From BOG-908 sp964242595 (GTDB lineage: Bacteria; Pseudomonadota; Alphaproteobacteria; Acetobacterales; Acetobacteraceae), in assembly GCA_964242595.1 (NCBI GenBank), contig CAXTBC010000002.1, positions 46,969-110,968 of the forward strand: 64,000 nucleotides of DNA, written 5' to 3'. Made by a program: the position numbers and the translations under genes. The notes below the pieces were generated by a model. The model had not been told where the DNA came from. It searched no databases and worked only from the letters and a program-made list of their open reading frames with translations. Shown piece by piece: positions 24,303 to 32,727 of this stretch. The stretch's first letter is position 1. The number at the start of each line of letters is the position of its first letter.

Positions 24303-25508
24303 ATGACCTCCCTTTCCCACCTCCGCATTCTCGACCTCAGCCGCGTCCTAGCCGGCCCCTGGGCCAGCCAGCTCCTGGGCGACCTCGGCGCCGACGTGCT
24401 CAAGATCGAACGCCCCGGCACAGGCGACGACACCCGCGCCTGGGGCCCGCCCAACCTGCCGGGCACCACGGACGCCGCCTACTTCCTGTGCGCCAACCGC
24501 AACAAACGCTCCCTCACCATCGACTTCACGCAGCCGGCCGGCCAGAACCTCGTCGCCCGCCTTGCCGCCCAGTCCGACGTAATGATCGAGAACTTCAAGG
24601 TCGGCGGCTTGGCCCAGTACGGCCTGGACCACGCCACCCTTTCGGCGGACCACCCCGCCCTGATCACCTGCTCCATTACCGGCTTCGGCCAGACCGGCCC
24701 CTACGCCCACCGCCCCGGCTACGACTTCCTCATGCAAGGCATGGGCGGCCTGATGAGCGTCACCGGACGTCCGGACGGCGAGCCCGGCGGCGGCCCGCAG
24801 AAGGTCGGCGTGGCACTGACCGACGTGCTCACAGGCCTTTACGCCACCACCGCCATCCTCGCCGCGCTGGCCCACCGGGACCGCACCGGCCAGGGCCAGC
24901 ACATCGATCTCGCTTTGCTCGACGTACAGGTCGCCAGCCTGGCCAACCAGACCATGAACTACCTCGTTTCCGGCCAGTCCCCCGCGCGCATGGGCAACGC
25001 CCACCCCAACATCGTCCCCTACCAGGATTTCCCCACCGCCGACGGCCACATCATCATCACCGTCGGCAACGACCGCCAGTTCACCAGCCTCGCTGCCGCC
25101 CTCGGCCATCCCGCCTGGGCCACCGACCCCGCCGCCACCACCAACGCCGCGCGCGTCGCCAACCGCGCCACGCTGGTGCCCGCCATTGCCGCCATCACCC
25201 GAACCCGCTCCACCGCCGCCTGGATCGCTACGCTGGAAGCCGCGGGCGTTCCCTGCGGGCCCATAAATACCCTGGCCGACGTCTTCGCCGACTCTCAGGT
25301 GCAGTCCCGCGGCACCCAGGTCAGCATGACGCACGCCAGTGGCGCGGAGATCTCACTCGTCGCCAACCCGATCCGGATGTCCGAAACACCAGTCAGCTAC
25401 CGTTCACCGCCGCCGTTGCTGGGGGAGCATACGGAGGTTGTGTTGGCGGAGCGGCTAGGACTTTCTGGCGACGACCTTGCGAAGTTGCGGGCGTGGGGGG
25501 TGGTGTGA
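24303..25508 (+). CDS. CaiB/BaiF-family (class III) CoA transferase
   Basis: A 401-residue enzyme with the family N-terminus ILDLSRVLAGPWASQLLGDLGADVLKIE, the catalytic-Asp region HIDLALLDVQVASLANQ, and GVPCGPINTLADVFADSQV. It moves CoA between carboxylic acids by a covalent mechanism; substrates cannot be inferred. No acyl-CoA dehydrogenase or other pathway gene is adjacent. ATG 24303 begins a few bases after the type A repeat. Confidence 0.88.
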   Translation: MTSLSHLRILDLSRVLAGPWASQLLGDLGADVLKIERPGTGDDTRAWGPPNLPGTTDAAYFLCANRNKRSLTIDFTQPAGQNLVARLAAQSDVMIENFKVGGLAQYGLDHATLSADHPALITCSITGFGQTGPYAHRPGYDFLMQGMGGLMSVTGRPDGEPGGGPQKVGVALTDVLTGLYATTAILAALAHRDRTGQGQHIDLALLDVQVASLANQTMNYLVSGQSPARMGNAHPNIVPYQDFPTADGHIIITVGNDRQFTSLAAALGHPAWATDPAATTNAARVANRATLVPAIAAITRTRSTAAWIATLEAAGVPCGPINTLADVFADSQVQSRGTQVSMTHASGAEISLVANPIRMSETPVSYRSPPPLLGEHTEVVLAERLGLSGDDLAKLRAWGVV

Positions 25509-25510
25509 AG

Positions 25511-25650
25511 CGAGCAGTTCTTTGAAAAAGAACTAAAAACCTTTGCTGTCGCTGTCTGAAAGCTTGGCTAATTACCTGCATGATCAAGCAAGGAAGGCCT
25601 TCTTTTTCAAGAAAAAGAAGCAAAAAGCTTTTATTCGGCTGTCGCGGTTC
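25511..25650. repeat. Type A repeat, two units in direct orientation
   Basis: A short unit (25511-25545) and a full unit (25588-25640, then the spacer motif GGCTGTCGCGG). Unlike other pairs, both units point the same way, and they are followed at once by a type B element. Confidence 0.8.
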
Positions 25651-25689
25651 CACTTACACCAATGGCCTTTAATGTTGACCTGTGAATGA

Positions 25690-25815
25690 AGGCCAAGGGC
25701 TCTGCCCCTGGACCCCGCTAAGGACAAGTCCTTAGAACCTATTTTGTAAGATATTCTAAAAAGATGGGGGTCTGGGGCCTCGAGGCCCCAGCGGGGTTTG
25801 GGGCAGAGCCCATGC
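25690..25815. repeat. Type B repeat (full copy)
   Basis: CCAAGGGCTCTGCCCCTGG, CCCCGCTAAGGACAAGTCC, an AT-rich core, then GGGGCCTCGAGGCCCCAG and the terminal CAGAGCCC. The 414 bases from 25509 to 25922 hold only repeats; I see no gene there. Confidence 0.8.
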
Positions 25816-25868
25816 TTGTCTATAGGTCAAAGCTTACGGCCGTTAGTATTAGAAGCGCGTGCTGGGAG

Positions 25869-25917
25869 ACGAAAGTTTTTGGTCTTTTTTTCAAAGGGAC
25901 TGCTTGCTTTCTACAGT
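25869..25917. repeat. Type A repeat (single, decayed unit)
   Basis: GAAAGTTTTTGGTCTTTTTT then TCAAAGGGACTGCTTGCTTT; arms no longer pair fully. It abuts the hemJ stop codon. Confidence 0.7.
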
Positions 25918-25922
25918 GCACT

Positions 25923-26372
25923 TCAGAACGGCTGCACCACAACCATGACCACCGCCACCAGCATTAAAACCGCAGGCACCTCGTTCGCCACGCGATAGAA
26001 CCGCTGCGGCTTCATGTTGCAATCAGCCAGGAACCCGCGCCGCCACTTGCCCATCGCCCCCTGCGCGCCGCCCAGCAACAGCACCGCCACGATCTTCACG
26101 TAAAACCAGCCCTCATGCCAATTCACCAACCCCGGTGTCAGCGCCAGGATGATTCCGAACAGGAAGGTCAAAATCATTGCCGGCGTCATGATCAGCCGGT
26201 AGAGCTTGCTCTCCATCACCTTGAACATCTCGCTCGCCTGGCTGCCCGCAGGCGCCTCACAGTGGTACACGAACAAACGAGGCAGGTACAACAGACCCGC
26301 CATCCACGCGATCAGCGAGACGATGTGCAACGCCTTCGTCCACGGGTACAGGTAGGCGAACGCGGGCACCAT
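25923..26372 (-). CDS. hemJ: Protoporphyrinogen IX oxidase, HemJ type
   Basis: A 149-residue membrane protein with four helices. The N-terminal YPWTKALHIVSLIAWMAG contains the conserved His, and MLPTE-like regions are replaced here by VMESKLYRLIMTPAMILTF, with the conserved Lys; NWHEGWFYVKIVAVLLLGG is also typical. It oxidises protoporphyrinogen IX in the haem pathway. ATG 26372 overlaps the stop of the HAD gene (TGATG). Last gene of the hemE-hemH-HAD-hemJ operon. Confidence 0.9.
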   Translation of the reverse strand: MVPAFAYLYPWTKALHIVSLIAWMAGLLYLPRLFVYHCEAPAGSQASEMFKVMESKLYRLIMTPAMILTFLFGIILALTPGLVNWHEGWFYVKIVAVLLLGGAQGAMGKWRRGFLADCNMKPQRFYRVANEVPAVLMLVAVVMVVVQPF

Positions 26373-27055
26373 CAGGCCGCGCGCTCCAGCAGCACGGTGC
26401 GGAACAACCCGGGCAGCTCGGCCAGGTCGGCCACCACGTAGTCGGGCGCCTGCGGCAGATCAGGGTGCAGGCCTTGGGGCGCGAAGGCCACCACGCGCAT
26501 GCCGGCCGCCTGCGCCGCCGCAATCCCCGGCACGCTGTCCTCCACCACCAGGCAGCCTTCCGGCGCCACCCCCTCAGCCGCCGCGGCTGCCAGGAACAGG
26601 TCCGGCGCCGGCTTGCCACGCGCCACGTCCCGCGCGCTGTGCACCCGACCTTCCACCAAGTCGGCCAAGCCGGCACAGACGAACTTGGTCGCCATCTCCT
26701 CGTGGCTGGAGTTCGAGGCCACTCGGTAGGGCAGCCCCATCGCCAGCGCCGCCTCCAGCACCACGCGTGCGCCAGGCACCGCCGGCACGCCCGCTGCCAT
26801 CATCCCGATCAGCCTGGCCTGCAGCATCGCCGGCCAGTCTTGGGCCAGCGCCCGCCCGATCGCCGCCTCGTAGACCGGCCGGATAGCCGTCCAGGTCAGC
26901 CCGGTGAACCGCTTCGCCTCGTCGGGCTGCATCGCCCAACCCAGCGCCGTGGCTTCCTCGGCCAGCAGCCGGCGGGAGACAGGCTCGCTGTCAATCAGCA
27001 CGCCGTCGCAGTCGAAGATCACCAGGCGCCCGGCCAGGCTTGCCGGATGCGTCAC
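26372..27055 (-). CDS. HAD-family phosphatase (beta-phosphoglucomutase/GPH-like)
   Basis: A 227-residue hydrolase: motif I FDCDGVLIDSEP (nucleophile Asp at the first D), helical cap, motif II VASNSS, motif III Lys in ARGKPAPDLFLAAAA, motif IV VVEDSVPGIAAAQAAGM. Substrate unknown; the cap type is that of small sugar- or nucleotide-phosphate phosphatases. GTG 27055 overlaps the hemH stop (GTGA), placing it firmly inside the haem operon although its activity has no obvious place in haem synthesis. Confidence 0.88.
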   Translation of the reverse strand: MTHPASLAGRLVIFDCDGVLIDSEPVSRRLLAEEATALGWAMQPDEAKRFTGLTWTAIRPVYEAAIGRALAQDWPAMLQARLIGMMAAGVPAVPGARVVLEAALAMGLPYRVASNSSHEEMATKFVCAGLADLVEGRVHSARDVARGKPAPDLFLAAAAAEGVAPEGCLVVEDSVPGIAAAQAAGMRVVAFAPQGLHPDLPQAPDYVVADLAELPGLFRTVLLERAA

Positions 27056-28137
27056 GCGGCCATCCGCAGCGGGCAATCCGCGTGCGTGCCCGGACAAACA
27101 CGCCCGCCTGCAAAGCTGCACGGCCCAGTACCCCGCGCCCGCGCGGCCGTCACCGCACCGGCCAGCGCCGCGATGAACGCCGGGTCTGAGTTCTGCGCCG
27201 GCGCACGGAAATATCCCGGCACCCCCATCTTCACCGCGAGGTCCCGGTACTCCACGTCCAGCTCCACCAGCGTCTCGGAATGTTCGGAGACGAAGGCGAT
27301 CGGAACCACCAGCACCGCCACCTGGTCATGCGCCGCGGCCTCGATCGCTACCTCGGTCGAGGGGTCGAGCCACTTCTGTGGCGTCGCACGGGACTGGTAG
27401 CACACCTGCCAATCCAACCCCGGCACCGCCATCCGATCCACCACTGCCTGCACCGTGCTCTCGATCTGAAACTGGTAGGGATCGCCGCGCTTGACGATCG
27501 TCTCTGGCAACCCGTGCGCAGAAAACAGCACCCTTACCGGCGCTGTCGAGCGCGCGCGCGCGTCGTCCAGGCTGCGCCGCACGATGGCCGCCGTGGCCGC
27601 CACGTAGCCGCCGTCGCGGAACCAGCAGCACAGCGTGGTCACCGGCCGCGCCAGGCCCACCTGGGCAGCCGCCTCCCGCCAGGCGGTCAATGAACTACCG
27701 GTGGTGGTGGTAGAGAAGTGCGGGTAGAGCGGCAGCAGGAACACCTCGTCGGGGGCCCAGGCACGCACCTCGCGAGCAGCCTGCAGGCTGAACGGGTGCC
27801 AGTAGCGCATGGCGATGAAGCAGCGTGCATCCACCTCCGGCCCGCTCAGCTCGGCCTCCAGCGCGCGCGCCTGCTCCTGGGTCAGCTCCAGCAGCGGCGA
27901 CTTGCCGCCAAGGATCGCGTAGTTCTCGGTCGCCGGCTTCACCCGCAGCGTGGCGATCAGCCGGGCCAATAGCGGCCGCACAAAGAACGGCACCCGCAGA
28001 ATCGCAGGGTCGCTGAACAGGTTCAGCAAAAACGGCTTGATCGCCGCCGGGCTGTCCGGTCCGCCCAAATTGAACAGCACCACCGCCAGCCTGCGCCGAA
28101 CCGCCGGCTCGGCCACCGATGCCGGCGCATCCTTCAT
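27052..28137 (-). CDS. hemH: Ferrochelatase
   Basis: A 361-residue enzyme: VVLFNLGGPDSPAAIKPFL at the N-terminus, PLYPHFSTTTTGSS, the catalytic-His region LFSAHGLPETIVKRGDPY, CYQSRATPQKWLDPST and PIAFVSEHSETLVELDVEY. It inserts ferrous iron into protoporphyrin IX. The C-terminus carries three cysteines (PCSFAGGRVC, then HADCPL), which resembles the C-terminal cluster ligands of [2Fe-2S] ferrochelatases such as that of Caulobacter; the cluster is inference. ATG 28137 overlaps the hemE stop (TGATG). Confidence 0.92.
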   Translation of the reverse strand: MKDAPASVAEPAVRRRLAVVLFNLGGPDSPAAIKPFLLNLFSDPAILRVPFFVRPLLARLIATLRVKPATENYAILGGKSPLLELTQEQARALEAELSGPEVDARCFIAMRYWHPFSLQAAREVRAWAPDEVFLLPLYPHFSTTTTGSSLTAWREAAAQVGLARPVTTLCCWFRDGGYVAATAAIVRRSLDDARARSTAPVRVLFSAHGLPETIVKRGDPYQFQIESTVQAVVDRMAVPGLDWQVCYQSRATPQKWLDPSTEVAIEAAAHDQVAVLVVPIAFVSEHSETLVELDVEYRDLAVKMGVPGYFRAPAQNSDPAFIAALAGAVTAARARGTGPCSFAGGRVCPGTHADCPLRMAA

Positions 28138-29168
28138 CAGCAACTGCGTAGAAATCGCACCAACTCCGCCACGTGGTCCGGGTCCGTCTGCGGCAATATG
28201 CCGTGGCCCAGGTTGAAGATGTGGGGCCGGCCGGCAAGCGCACCCAGGATGGACGAGATTTCTCCCCGCATGGCGTCCCCGCCCGCCAGCAGCGCGATCG
28301 GATCGAGGTTACCCTGGATCGCCACCCCCTCCGGCACAGCGGCCGCGGCACGTGCCGGATCGGTGCCGGTGTCCAGCGCCACGCAGTCCACCCCGGTGCG
28401 CTCCACGTAACTGCCGGCATACATCCCTGCCAGGCGCGGAAACCCGATCACCGGCACACCGGGATGGCGCGCGTTCAGCGCCTTGACGATCGCCTTCGCC
28501 GGCGCCACCACGTAGCGCAGGAACTGGCTGGGCGAGAGCAGGCCGGCCCAGGTGTCGAACAGCATCACCGCCTCGGCGCCCGCGCTGATTTGGGCCGACA
28601 GGTAGTCCGTGGTGGTGCGCACCAGCAGGGCGATCAGCCGGTCGAACAGCGCCGGGTCGCGGTAGGCCATGCGGCGCGTCTCAGCGAAATCGCGCGAGCC
28701 GCTGCCTTCCACCATGTAGCACGCCACCGTGAACGGTGCGCCGCAGAAGCCGATCAGCGTGCACGCTTCCGGCAGAGCGCGACGCAGCCGCCCGATCGTC
28801 TCCAGCACCGGCGCCGTGGCCTGGGCCACCCGGCCGGCCTCCAGCGCGTCCAGCCCGGCCGCCGACCGCAACGGGGTCAGCACCGGCCCTATGCCGTCCT
28901 TGAACGCCACGTCCTGTCCTAGCGCCCAGGGCAGGATCAGGATGTCGCTGAACAGGATGGCTGCGTCCATGCCGAACCGGCGGATAGGCTGCAGCGTGAT
29001 CTCGGTGGCCAGGTCAGGGTCCATGCAGCGGGCGATGAAGCCGCCCGAGCTCTCCTTGATGGCGCGGTACTCGGGCAGATAGCGCCCTGCCTGGCGCATC
29101 AGCCACACCGGCGGCGGCCACACAGTGTCGCCTGCCAGAACGCGCAGGATGGGCTTTGCTGTCATCAT
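28137..29168 (-). CDS. hemE: Uroporphyrinogen decarboxylase
   Basis: A 343-residue enzyme with the family signatures PVWLMRQAGRYLPEYR, FSDILILPWALGQ, GFCGAPFTVACYMVEG, QGNLDPIALLAG and NLGHGILPQTDPDHV. It converts uroporphyrinogen III to coproporphyrinogen III. First gene of the haem operon; start at the paired ATG codons 29168/29165. Its upstream region is the candidate replication origin. Confidence 0.95.
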   Translation of the reverse strand: MMTAKPILRVLAGDTVWPPPVWLMRQAGRYLPEYRAIKESSGGFIARCMDPDLATEITLQPIRRFGMDAAILFSDILILPWALGQDVAFKDGIGPVLTPLRSAAGLDALEAGRVAQATAPVLETIGRLRRALPEACTLIGFCGAPFTVACYMVEGSGSRDFAETRRMAYRDPALFDRLIALLVRTTTDYLSAQISAGAEAVMLFDTWAGLLSPSQFLRYVVAPAKAIVKALNARHPGVPVIGFPRLAGMYAGSYVERTGVDCVALDTGTDPARAAAAVPEGVAIQGNLDPIALLAGGDAMRGEISSILGALAGRPHIFNLGHGILPQTDPDHVAELVRFLRSC

Positions 29169-29469
29169 CGTCCCGTTCGTCCGTCCCCCTTCCTAAACTC
29201 TAAGAAGACTTAAGAGTAAATGGAGGTGACAGATGGGGATGTGGAAAACGGGGTACCTTGTCGTCTCGAGCCCGAGTCTAGGCCGTCCACATCCGCGATA
29301 TCCTGCAAGCACCTGATGCCGAAGCTGCTTTTCACGTCGTCCTCAACTGAGGATCACTGACCCATGAGTCGCTAGCCGTGCCGTGAACGCTCGCGTTTAT
29401 CCCCAGCTTTCTTTCGCGCCGGCAACCAACCTCGTGCGCACCTCGGTTATCCCCGCTATCCTCGCTCCC
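29169..29469. other. Candidate replication origin (oriC) region
   Basis: A 301-base non-coding gap between divergent hemE and the kinase/phosphorylase regulator gene, the same neighbours as oriC in Caulobacter. It contains an AT-rich stretch (29191-29222, CTAAACTCTAAGAAGACTTA onwards), a DnaA-box-like TTTTCCACA on the minus strand (29240-29248), TTATCCCCA (29397-29405) and TTATCCCCG (29447-29455), each one or two bases from TTATCCACA. No repeat element of either family has entered it, unusual for this window. No perfect DnaA box was found. Confidence 0.5.
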
Positions 29470-30357
29470 ATGGCGCAGGATCGCATCAACCTCCATCTGG
29501 TCTCCGACGCCACCGGCGAGACGCTGAACTCGATCGCGCGCGCCACCGTCAGCCAGTTCGACCAGGCACACATCATCTACCACCGCTGGAGCCTGATCCG
29601 GACGCGCTTCCAGCTCCACCGCGTGCTCGAAGGTATCGAGGCCGAGCCCGGTCCCGTCCTCTCCACCGTGGTGGACAGGGCACTCCGTCACGACCTGGAA
29701 GACACCTGCGAGCGGCTGGGCTTGCCCGTGGTCAACGTGCTGGAGCCCGTCCTCGCCATGCTCGCCGACCAGATCGGCAGCCAAGCCACCGCCAAGCCCG
29801 GCCGGCAATACGTGCTCGATGCCGACTACTTCCGCCGCATCGACGCCATCCACTTCGTGCTCGCCCATGACGACGGCCAGGCGCAAGCCGGCATAGCCGA
29901 GGCCGACGTGATCCTGGTGGGCGTCTCGCGCAGCTCAAAAACCCCCACCAGCTTCTATCTGGCCAACCGCGGCGTCAAAGCCGCCAACGTGCCGCTGGTG
30001 CCCGGCTTAGCCGATCCGCCCGGGCTGGAGGACCCCCACTGCCCGGTCATCGGCCTCACCCTGGACGCCCAGTCGCTGATCGAGATCCGTCGCCACCGCC
30101 TCAAGCTCATCGCCCAGGGTCCCGGCACCGTGCACATCAAGCAGGACAGCGGCGACTACGTGGACCTGGAAACCGTGCGCGCCGAACTGCTCTGGGCCCG
30201 CAGATTATGCACCCGCCGCGGCTGGCCGGTGGTGGATGTCACGCGTCGCTCTATCGAGGAGACGGCCGCAACCGTGCTGCAGTTGATGGAGGCCTGGCAC
30301 GCTCGGCGGGACGGGAAGGGTGTGGAGCCTATGAGTTTGTCGGTGCCTGAGGGCTAG
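29470..30357 (+). CDS. PEP synthetase / PPDK regulatory protein (kinase and phosphorylase, DUF299)
   Basis: A 295-residue bifunctional regulator: N-terminal INLHLVSDATGETLNSIARA and P-loop-like GVSRSSKTPTS at residues 151-161, followed by YLANRGVKAANVPLVPG. It phosphorylates with ADP and dephosphorylates with phosphate a Thr of phosphoenolpyruvate synthetase or pyruvate phosphate dikinase; sequence alone does not decide which. ATG 29470 gives the family's normal N-terminus; an in-frame extension to 29383 would run into the origin region. Confidence 0.9.
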   Translation: MAQDRINLHLVSDATGETLNSIARATVSQFDQAHIIYHRWSLIRTRFQLHRVLEGIEAEPGPVLSTVVDRALRHDLEDTCERLGLPVVNVLEPVLAMLADQIGSQATAKPGRQYVLDADYFRRIDAIHFVLAHDDGQAQAGIAEADVILVGVSRSSKTPTSFYLANRGVKAANVPLVPGLADPPGLEDPHCPVIGLTLDAQSLIEIRRHRLKLIAQGPGTVHIKQDSGDYVDLETVRAELLWARRLCTRRGWPVVDVTRRSIEETAATVLQLMEAWHARRDGKGVEPMSLSVPEG

Positions 30358-30406
30358 GCAAACAAGTCCTTCTTTTTCGAAAGAAAAGAAGCAAAAAACT
30401 TTTGAA
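30358..30406. repeat. Type A repeat (single unit)
   Basis: CAAGTCCTTCTTTTTCGAAA then GAAAAGAAGCAAAAAACTTT. It lies between convergent genes, directly after the stop codon at 30357. Confidence 0.85.
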
Positions 30407-30441
30407 AGTTTAGACGGGCCGGACTCATGGCGCACCTTGTC

Positions 30442-30825
30442 TTACTGCGCTGTTCCGTAAGATGGCGCTCCTAGCCCCGGACACGAACATCCACTTCCCG
30501 CGTAGGTCTGCGCCGGTGCTGCGCATGTGTAGACGCCCGCGTAGCACGTGCCGCCGTAAGCCGGCATCGCCTGGGACATCTGTGGTGCCGGTGCGGCCGG
30601 TGGCCTGGGCGGGTAGGCCGGCGGCGGATAGGCGTAACCCGGCCCGTAGTACGGTAGCGGGTAGGCGTAAGGCGGCGGGTAGGCCACGGCAGGCGGCCCA
30701 ATCAGCACGGGCGGCAGTCCGATGAACACGCCGCCCCAGGCACGGGCAGGCGTGGCGTGCAGGGTGCAGCCGGCGGCGATCGCGAGCGCGACGTATCCCG
30801 GAATTAAGCGAGATGTTGACTTCAT
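30442..30825 (-). CDS. Secreted Pro/Tyr-rich protein of unknown function
   Basis: A 127-residue protein with a signal peptide (MKSTSRLIPGYVALAIAAGC, cleavage after TPARA) and a mature part made of proline- and tyrosine-rich runs (PPPYAYPLPYYGPGYAYPPP) followed by a Cys-containing tail (GGTCYAGVYTC, GSGCSCPG). Low-complexity secreted proteins of this kind occur in envelopes of many alphaproteobacteria. Start at ATG 30825; an in-frame codon at 30846 would lengthen the signal peptide. Confidence 0.6.
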   Translation of the reverse strand: MKSTSRLIPGYVALAIAAGCTLHATPARAWGGVFIGLPPVLIGPPAVAYPPPYAYPLPYYGPGYAYPPPAYPPRPPAAPAPQMSQAMPAYGGTCYAGVYTCAAPAQTYAGSGCSCPGLGAPSYGTAQ

Positions 30826-31035
30826 GACGGACGAGATAGCGCCCACAAGTTACCAAAGCGTTTCCGACGTTTAACCAAATGTGACTGCCACAGGAGCTCG
30901 ACGAAGAAAAACACAACAGCTCAGACAAACGCTTTTGCGTTTTCCTGACGAAAGCTCGTCTTACATCTCCAGCCTGCGTTGTGCTCGCGCAGGTTCCAAT
31001 AGATACGTAAACCGCTTACTGAGCGTCCCAAACAG

Positions 31036-31096
31036 GTGGGGGTCTGGGGCCTCGAGGCCCCAGCGGGGTTTGGGGCAGAGCCCCATGCTTGCTTAA
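31036..31096. repeat. Type B repeat (right half only)
   Basis: GGGGGTCTGGGGCCTCGAGG, then CCCCAGCGGGGTTTGGGGC and AGAGCCCCATGCTTGCTT. The rest of the gap 30826-31113 has no gene; 30920-30965 carries a faint type A-like stretch. Confidence 0.8.
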
Positions 31097-31113
31097 AGTC
31101 AAGACAGCTGGCG

Positions 31114-31734
31114 CTACTTATCCGCGTCCGGGTCCTTGAACACGAACAATGCAGGATCGAACCGTCCCCCCGGCATCACGTCCGACATCCTCAACCGCGT
31201 CTCGCGCCCTTGTGCATCCACCACGGACCATCCCACCAGCGCCAGCGGTGCCGCGTTCAGCGCCAGCGTCAGGCTGCCGTCGCCCGGCGTCTTCGCTCTC
31301 ACTAGGGTGATCAGCAGCTGCCCCGGCGGGCGTTCAAACTCGGTCACCGTCACGTTGCCGGACAGCGCTATCGTGTCTGCCAGCAGCAGTCCCAACGGCG
31401 TCTGCCCCACCGGGATGTTGGTGGTCTGGTCCAGCTGGGAATCGTGGAACACCACAGTGCCGCCGCCGGCAACTAGCAGCAGCGGGCTCGGCTTGTCGTA
31501 CTGGAACCGCATCCGCCCCGGCCGCTCTAGCCACAGCGTGCCCTGCGTGGTGGCTCCATCCGGCCCTACCTGCAGGAAGCGCGCCTTTAATGTCCGCACG
31601 CCGTTGAGGTACTGCGCCACCTCGGTCAGCGTCGCTTGGTCTGCATCCGTCAACACCGCGGCGTGGGTTTGCGCCTGTGCGGGATGGGCCAGGGCGGCGG
31701 CGAGCAGGATGAGGCAGAACAGGCGGCGGGTCAT
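31114..31734 (-). CDS. lolA: LolA-like outer-membrane lipoprotein carrier
   Basis: A 206-residue secreted protein: signal peptide MTRRLFCLILLAAALAHPAQ, then the LolA half-barrel pattern VAQYLNGVRTLKARFLQVGP, GTLWLERPGRMRFQYDKPSP, VVFHDSQLDQTTNIPVGQTP and a C-terminal DPALFVFKDPDADK. LolA ferries lipoproteins across the periplasm to the outer membrane. The match is by pattern and the exact paralogue cannot be fixed, but the family is clear. ATG 31734. Confidence 0.8.
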   Translation of the reverse strand: MTRRLFCLILLAAALAHPAQAQTHAAVLTDADQATLTEVAQYLNGVRTLKARFLQVGPDGATTQGTLWLERPGRMRFQYDKPSPLLLVAGGGTVVFHDSQLDQTTNIPVGQTPLGLLLADTIALSGNVTVTEFERPPGQLLITLVRAKTPGDGSLTLALNAAPLALVGWSVVDAQGRETRLRMSDVMPGGRFDPALFVFKDPDADK

Positions 31735-31753
31735 CGGGGCGGTCCAGAAGGTA

Positions 31754-31890
31754 GAAAGCAAGGAAGGCCTTCTTTTTTGAAAAAAAGAAGCAAAAAACTT
31801 TTACGACCTGTCGGGTGTGTCCGGATGAAGCCCCGCCCACGAGACAAAAGCTTTTTGCTTCTTTTTCTCGAAAAGAGGGCCTTTCTTGCT
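31754..31890. repeat. Type A repeat, inverted pair
   Basis: Units 31754-31802 and 31845-31890, spacer CGGGTGTGTCCGG instead of the CTGTCG type. It separates divergent lolA-like and pyrF genes, so it must overlap their promoters. Confidence 0.85.
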
Positions 31891-31914
31891 GGCCACCTGC
31901 CCCGGAGTCCCTGT

Positions 31915-32640
31915 TTGACAGTCCCAAGCCCATCCGAGCGCCTGATCCTCGCCCTCGACGTGCCGACCGTAGCCCAGGCGCGCGACCTGGTCGCCGAACT
32001 CGGTGCCACCGTCTCCGTCTTCAAGATAGGCATGTGGCTGTTTTTCCAGCCCGGCACGGACCAGCTCATCGACGACCTGGTCGCCGCCGGCAAGCGCGTT
32101 TTCCTCGACTACAAGATGTACGACATCGGCGAGACCGTGAAGCGCGGGGTGGCCGCCGCCGCCGCCCGCGGCATCAGCTTCGTCACCGTCCATGGCGACC
32201 GCGCCATCATGGAGGCCGCCGTCGCCGGCCGCGGCCAGTCGCCGCTTAAAATCCTCGCCGTCACCGTGCTAACCAGCCTGGACGACGCAGCGCTCGTCGA
32301 GATGGGCTATCGCTTCACCGCCGCCGAGCTGGTCGCCCACCGCGTGCGCGCCGCGCTCGAGTGCGGCTGCGACGGCGTGATCACGTCCGCACACGACAAC
32401 CCCAACCGCCTGCGCGCCGCCACCGGCCATCCGGACGCAGGCCGCCTTCTCTTCGTCACCCCAGGCGTCCGTATGGCGGACGGCCGCACGCACGACCATA
32501 AGCGCAGCGCGGACCCGGCCACGGCCATCGCCAACGGAGCCGACTACCTGGTCGTCGGCCGGCCCATCCTGGAAGCCGCCGATCAAGTCGAAGCGGCGGA
32601 GTCCGTCATCGCGGAGATAGCGCGCGGGGCCTCCCTGTAG
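31915..32640 (+). CDS. pyrF: Orotidine 5'-phosphate decarboxylase
   Basis: A 241-residue TIM-barrel enzyme of pyrimidine synthesis: LILALDVPTVAQARDLV, FKIGMWLFFQPG, the catalytic VFLDYKMYDIGETVKRGV (the D-K-x-x-D box is DYKMYD), VTVHGD, VTVLTSLDD, FVTPGVRM and YLVVGRPI. Start TTG 31915 has GGAG seven bases upstream; no ATG is available before the conserved region. The 3' end touches a type A repeat. Confidence 0.93.
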   Translation: MTVPSPSERLILALDVPTVAQARDLVAELGATVSVFKIGMWLFFQPGTDQLIDDLVAAGKRVFLDYKMYDIGETVKRGVAAAAARGISFVTVHGDRAIMEAAVAGRGQSPLKILAVTVLTSLDDAALVEMGYRFTAAELVAHRVRAALECGCDGVITSAHDNPNRLRAATGHPDAGRLLFVTPGVRMADGRTHDHKRSADPATAIANGADYLVVGRPILEAADQVEAAESVIAEIARGASL

Positions 32641-32682
32641 AAAGAAAGGCCTTCTTTTTCGAGAAAAAGAACTGCTTCCTTG
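32641..32682. repeat. Type A repeat (single unit)
   Basis: GAAAGGCCTTCTTTTTCGAG then AAAAAGAACTGCTTCCTTG: left arm of the GGCCTT form and right arm of the GAACTGC form, a chimera of the two subtypes. It starts directly after the pyrF stop. Confidence 0.85.
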
Positions 32683-32727
32683 ACGCCCGTTTGCACCCCC
32701 GCGCCCATCCATCGTAGATCGCGCGCG

